Assembly (NCBI GenBank): GCA_029776255.1
Contig: JAKOTN010000159.1
Span: 1 to 64,000, forward strand
Source: Pseudomonadota bacterium
Lineage (GTDB): Bacteria; Pseudomonadota; Gammaproteobacteria; Burkholderiales; Rhodocyclaceae
Direction of reading: 5' to 3'
Length of the DNA stretch: 64,000 nucleotides
In this document: positions 61,580 through 64,000 of the stretch, one piece after another
Layout of the letters: every line of letters starts with the position of its first letter
How positions within the stretch are numbered: the first letter of the stretch is position 1
The notes under the pieces: model-generated
The model's database searches: none
Told to the model about the DNA's origin: nothing
What the model saw: only the letters and a program-made list of their open reading frames with translations
Program-made: the position numbers and the translations under genes

Positions 61580-62335
61580 TCAGATCAACTCGTGTTGTTC
61601 GTGCTCCCGATAAACAATGTAGCGCTGAAGGCGCATCTCATCGGCGTGCGGCATTCCGGCGAACCGCAGGCCGATGCGCCACCCGGCAACGCCGGAGCGC
61701 AAGGTCAGCGCGGTAAAGTGTCGTACCACCGCCTGAACACGCACATCGACCTTGTTTCCCGGTAACGACAGACGGCAGGCGACCACGGGAAGACCGGTTT
61801 CGAGGCACGGTTCAAGGTGACCACCATGCGTGGCGTTCAAACCGACCCCCGCCACCGACAGGTCGTGAAGATCGAAGGTCAGGGTGCGTCCACCCGGCAC
61901 GCACGCCTCAAGACGCAAGGGGTGGGCGCGCGGTGTTTCGATGCGAAAGCATTCACGTCGCTGGCGGCGGATGATGCGCTCGGGCAGCGGCACGGCGAAC
62001 GCGCGGCCACCTTGAAAATCGATCTCCCGCGCCGCGCCTGTCGTGAATTGCATATGGATACCGCCGGGCCGGGCCAGGAAAACCGCGCGTCGACTGGCCA
62101 CGAAACGTTGATTGATCTCTTCGCTGCCGCAACAATCAACGATCAGGCAACCGATTGTCGTATCGACGGCCAGCAAGACGGTCAGGAAATGGTCGTCGGG
62201 GGCGGTGCCGAATAGCACTCCGAAAGCGCTATTGCTGTTGGCGAGCGCACTGAGCGTAAACTGGATCGCTGTCCGAGCGGTGATGTAATAACGCTCTTCG
62301 ATTTCTGATTCCGACAGTTCGGCAATCTGACTCAT
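61580..62335 (-). CDS. YcgR-like PilZ (c-di-GMP) protein
   Basis: 251 residues. The N-terminal YcgR domain (about 20-115) is followed by a PilZ domain with the c-di-GMP motifs RRQRRECFRIETPRAH (RxxxR) and DLSVAGVGLNATHGG (D/N-x-S-x-x-G). YcgR is the flagellar brake in enteric bacteria, slowing the motor when c-di-GMP is high. No flagellar gene is near. It is convergent with the LytTR regulator. Confidence 0.88.
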   Translation of the reverse strand: MSQIAELSESEIEERYYITARTAIQFTLSALANSNSAFGVLFGTAPDDHFLTVLLAVDTTIGCLIVDCCGSEEINQRFVASRRAVFLARPGGIHMQFTTGAAREIDFQGGRAFAVPLPERIIRRQRRECFRIETPRAHPLRLEACVPGGRTLTFDLHDLSVAGVGLNATHGGHLEPCLETGLPVVACRLSLPGNKVDVRVQAVVRHFTALTLRSGVAGWRIGLRFAGMPHADEMRLQRYIVYREHEQHELI

Positions 62336-62583
62336 GCCCCCCCCGCCCCTTCTGCATCACCCGTGTGGTGACTCGTGCGGCGCATGGTCCGCAGGCACCA
62401 CGCGTGGGAAATTGATGAGTATCCGCGCAACACGCAATCCTCGTCAATCGGCGAACGCCAAAACGCTTTTTGCCACTGCCGCCCCTGCTCCGCTGATGAG
62501 TTCGCGATCACCCGCGACTGGGGTCGCGACAGCGCTCTGCTATACTTCGCACTCATTTTTGACTGCCAGCGCGATCTCAAACC

Positions 62584-63216
62584 ATGAAATATCAGATTAT
62601 TCCGGTGACGCCCTTCGAACAAAACTGCAGCTTGCTGTGGTGCGAAAAAAGCAAACGCGGCGCGGTGGTCGATCCGGGCGGCGACCTGCCGCGTATCCTG
62701 CGCGCGGCTGAAACCAATGGGGTAACACTGGAGAAAATTCTAGTCACGCACGGACATATCGACCACGCCGGCGGGGTCGCCGAACTGGCGAAACGCTTGT
62801 CCTTGCCGATTGAGGGTCCGCAGCGTGAAGACGGATTCTGGATCGATGGCATGCCGGCGCAAAGCAAGATGTTCGGTTTTCCGAATGTGCGCGCTTTCAC
62901 GCCGGCTCGCTGGCTTGAGCAGGGTGACGTGGTTACCGTCGGTGAGAGTGAACTGCAAGTTTTGCATTGCCCAGGCCACACGCCGGGACACGTGGTCTTT
63001 TTCGACAAACCTGGCCGTCTGGCGATCGTCGGTGACGTGCTGTTTCAAGGCTCGATCGGTCGCACCGATTTTCCGAAAGGCGATTTCGATACCTTGATCG
63101 CCTCGATCCGTGAGCGACTTTGGCCACTTGGTGACGATGTTTCTTTCATTCCTGGCCACGGACCGATGTCGACTTTCGGCGCGGAACGACGCCATAACCC
63201 GTATTGCGGCGATTGA
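62584..63216 (+). CDS. Metallo-beta-lactamase-fold hydrolase (YcbL/GloB-like)
   Basis: 210 residues. Zinc motif ILVTHGHIDHAGGVAELAKR (THxHxDH, about residue 56), then HCPGHTPGHVVFFDK and GDVLFQGSIGRTDFPKGDFD, with the last His in FIPGHGPMSTFG. The short form, lacking the C-terminal substrate domain of GloB, is YcbL, a type II glyoxalase-like enzyme. It could also be a thioesterase-type hydrolase. It is followed by a strong terminator. Confidence 0.92.
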   Translation: MKYQIIPVTPFEQNCSLLWCEKSKRGAVVDPGGDLPRILRAAETNGVTLEKILVTHGHIDHAGGVAELAKRLSLPIEGPQREDGFWIDGMPAQSKMFGFPNVRAFTPARWLEQGDVVTVGESELQVLHCPGHTPGHVVFFDKPGRLAIVGDVLFQGSIGRTDFPKGDFDTLIASIRERLWPLGDDVSFIPGHGPMSTFGAERRHNPYCGD

Positions 63217-63229
63217 TGTCGAAGTCGCC

Positions 63230-63262
63230 AAAAAAAAGAGCCGCTCGGCGGCTCGTTTTTTT
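63230..63262. terminator. Bidirectional Rho-independent terminator
   Basis: Stem gagccgc (63238-63244) and gcggctc (63248-63254), 3-base loop, flanked by eight A on the left and seven T on the right, so it serves both the MBL gene (+) and lpdA (-). Confidence 0.92.
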
Positions 63263-63278
63263 GGCTGTGTGGCCCTAC

Positions 63279-64000
63279 CTAAAAGTGCAATGGCCTTTTG
63301 TCACAGGCCAGAGCGGCTTCGTGGACCACCTCTGACAAGGTCGGATGTGCGTGGCAAATGCGCGCCAGATCTTCCGATGAAGCGCCAAACTCCATCGCCA
63401 CCACGCCTTCGGAGATCAATTCGGAGGCATTCGCGCCGATGATATGCACACCGAGGAGGCGGTCGGTTTTGGCGCAGGCGAGCATTTTGACGAAACCGGT
63501 GGGATCGCCCATGCCGAGCGCGCGGCCATTGGCGGCAAAGGGAATCTTGCCGGCCTTGTAGGCCACGCCATCGGCTTTCAGTTGCTGTTCGGTCTTGCCG
63601 ACCCAGGCGATTTCAGGGCTGGTGTAGATCACCCAAGGAATGGTGTCGAAATTACAGTGTCCGGCTTGTCCGGCCATGATTTCGGCAACCATTACCCCTT
63701 CTTCCATCGCCTTGTGCGCCAGCATCGGGCCGGCGACAACGTCGCCGATGGCCCAAACCCCCGGCAGATTGGTCCGGCAATGCGCGTCGACGTCGATCTG
63801 ACCGCGTGCATTGAGCTTCAGGCCGACTTTGTCGGCGTCCAGACCATCGGTATTTGGCACGCGGCCGATCGAGACAATCAGACGATCGGCATCGAGTTTC
63901 TGCTCGCCGCCGTCGTTGTCGGTATAGTCGATGGACACCCCTTTCTGCGAAATCTTGACGTCGCCGATTTCGATGCCGGTAAGGATCTTCAAGCCCTGTT
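63279..64000 (-). CDS. lpdA: Dihydrolipoamide dehydrogenase, C-terminal part (continues off right edge)
   Basis: About 240 C-terminal residues. [20 protein letters not shown] (NAD domain end), FAD motif [20 protein letters not shown], and the dimerisation domain with the active-site His-Glu pair in [20 protein letters not shown]. The FAD-binding N-terminus and redox CxxxxC are beyond the edge. It is the E3 subunit of 2-oxoacid dehydrogenase complexes. Its reading ends at 63279, 17 bp from the terminator. Confidence 0.94.
   Translation of the reverse strand, partial: QGLKILTGIEIGDVKISQKGVSIDYTDNDGGEQKLDADRLIVSIGRVPNTDGLDADKVGLKLNARGQIDVDAHCRTNLPGVWAIGDVVAGPMLAHKAMEEGVMVAEIMAGQAGHCNFDTIPWVIYTSPEIAWVGKTEQQLKADGVAYKAGKIPFAANGRALGMGDPTGFVKMLACAKTDRLLGVHIIGANASELISEGVVAMEFGASSEDLARICHAHPTLSEVVHEAALACDKRPLHF

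Overview
The window is about 64 kb of GC-rich, densely coded bacterial chromosome. The gene set (sulfate ABC transporter with CysB, DksA, GreB, WaaF, PagP, MnmA, ExbBD, a PEP-CTERM protein, YcgR-type PilZ protein, AlgZ/AlgR-like LytS/LytTR pair) points to a Gram-negative betaproteobacterium, most likely of the Rhodocyclales. This is inferred from gene content only. No rRNA, tRNA or CRISPR array was seen.

Layout, left to right. 0-2 kb is a scar region: the 5' end of an IS transposase leaving the window, a beta-rich orphan protein, a frameshifted small membrane gene and a gene fragment. 2-13 kb is housekeeping: EAL-like/HDOD protein, phosphomannomutase, YheT hydrolase, NTF2-like protein, WaaF, CHCC zinc finger, IlvE, Nudix, MnmA, MFS transporter and ExbBD without TonB. 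A decayed cytochrome c peroxidase pseudogene follows. 13.6-18.2 kb holds a Pls/PosA-type one-module NRPS with its own phosphopantetheinyl transferase. 18.4-20.7 kb is a CpxRA/RstBA-like two-component system with a small Spy-like protein. 21-22 kb holds two membrane proteins in more AT-rich DNA. 22.3-26 kb is a translationally coupled pair: a CHAT (caspase-like) protease and a serine alpha/beta hydrolase. 26-35 kb carries an MltD-like transglycosylase with five LysM domains, PagP, a PaaI-type thioesterase, a FecR/DUF6600 envelope protein, a CysB-like regulator with an HTH partner, and DksA. 35.5-40.5 kb is the sulfate uptake locus sbp-cysT-cysW-cysA-cysB.

The most unusual region is 42.4-55.8 kb. 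It is a run of head-to-tail genes, nearly all overlapping: a cysteine desulfurase-rhodanese fusion, a FabZ-like dehydratase, a cysteine-less ketosynthase-like protein, a ketosynthase, a nitroreductase, a dedicated ACP, a FabG-like reductase, a radical SAM enzyme, a DUF1571 secreted protein, a hexapeptide acyltransferase, three more radical SAM enzymes, an ICMT/PEMT-type membrane methyltransferase and a threonine dehydratase-like PLP enzyme. Two of the four radical SAM proteins have the cysteine layout of archaeal tetraether synthase (Tes, MJ0619). My reading is a dedicated type II fatty acid line whose acyl chains are modified by radical chemistry, then exported or attached in the envelope. 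The product is unknown.

55.8-64 kb returns to housekeeping: GreB, YdcH-like protein, an alpha/beta hydrolase, a PEP-CTERM protein, a lipoprotein, a LytS/LytTR pair, a YcgR-like protein, a metallo-beta-lactamase-fold hydrolase, and the C-terminal part of dihydrolipoamide dehydrogenase running off the right edge.
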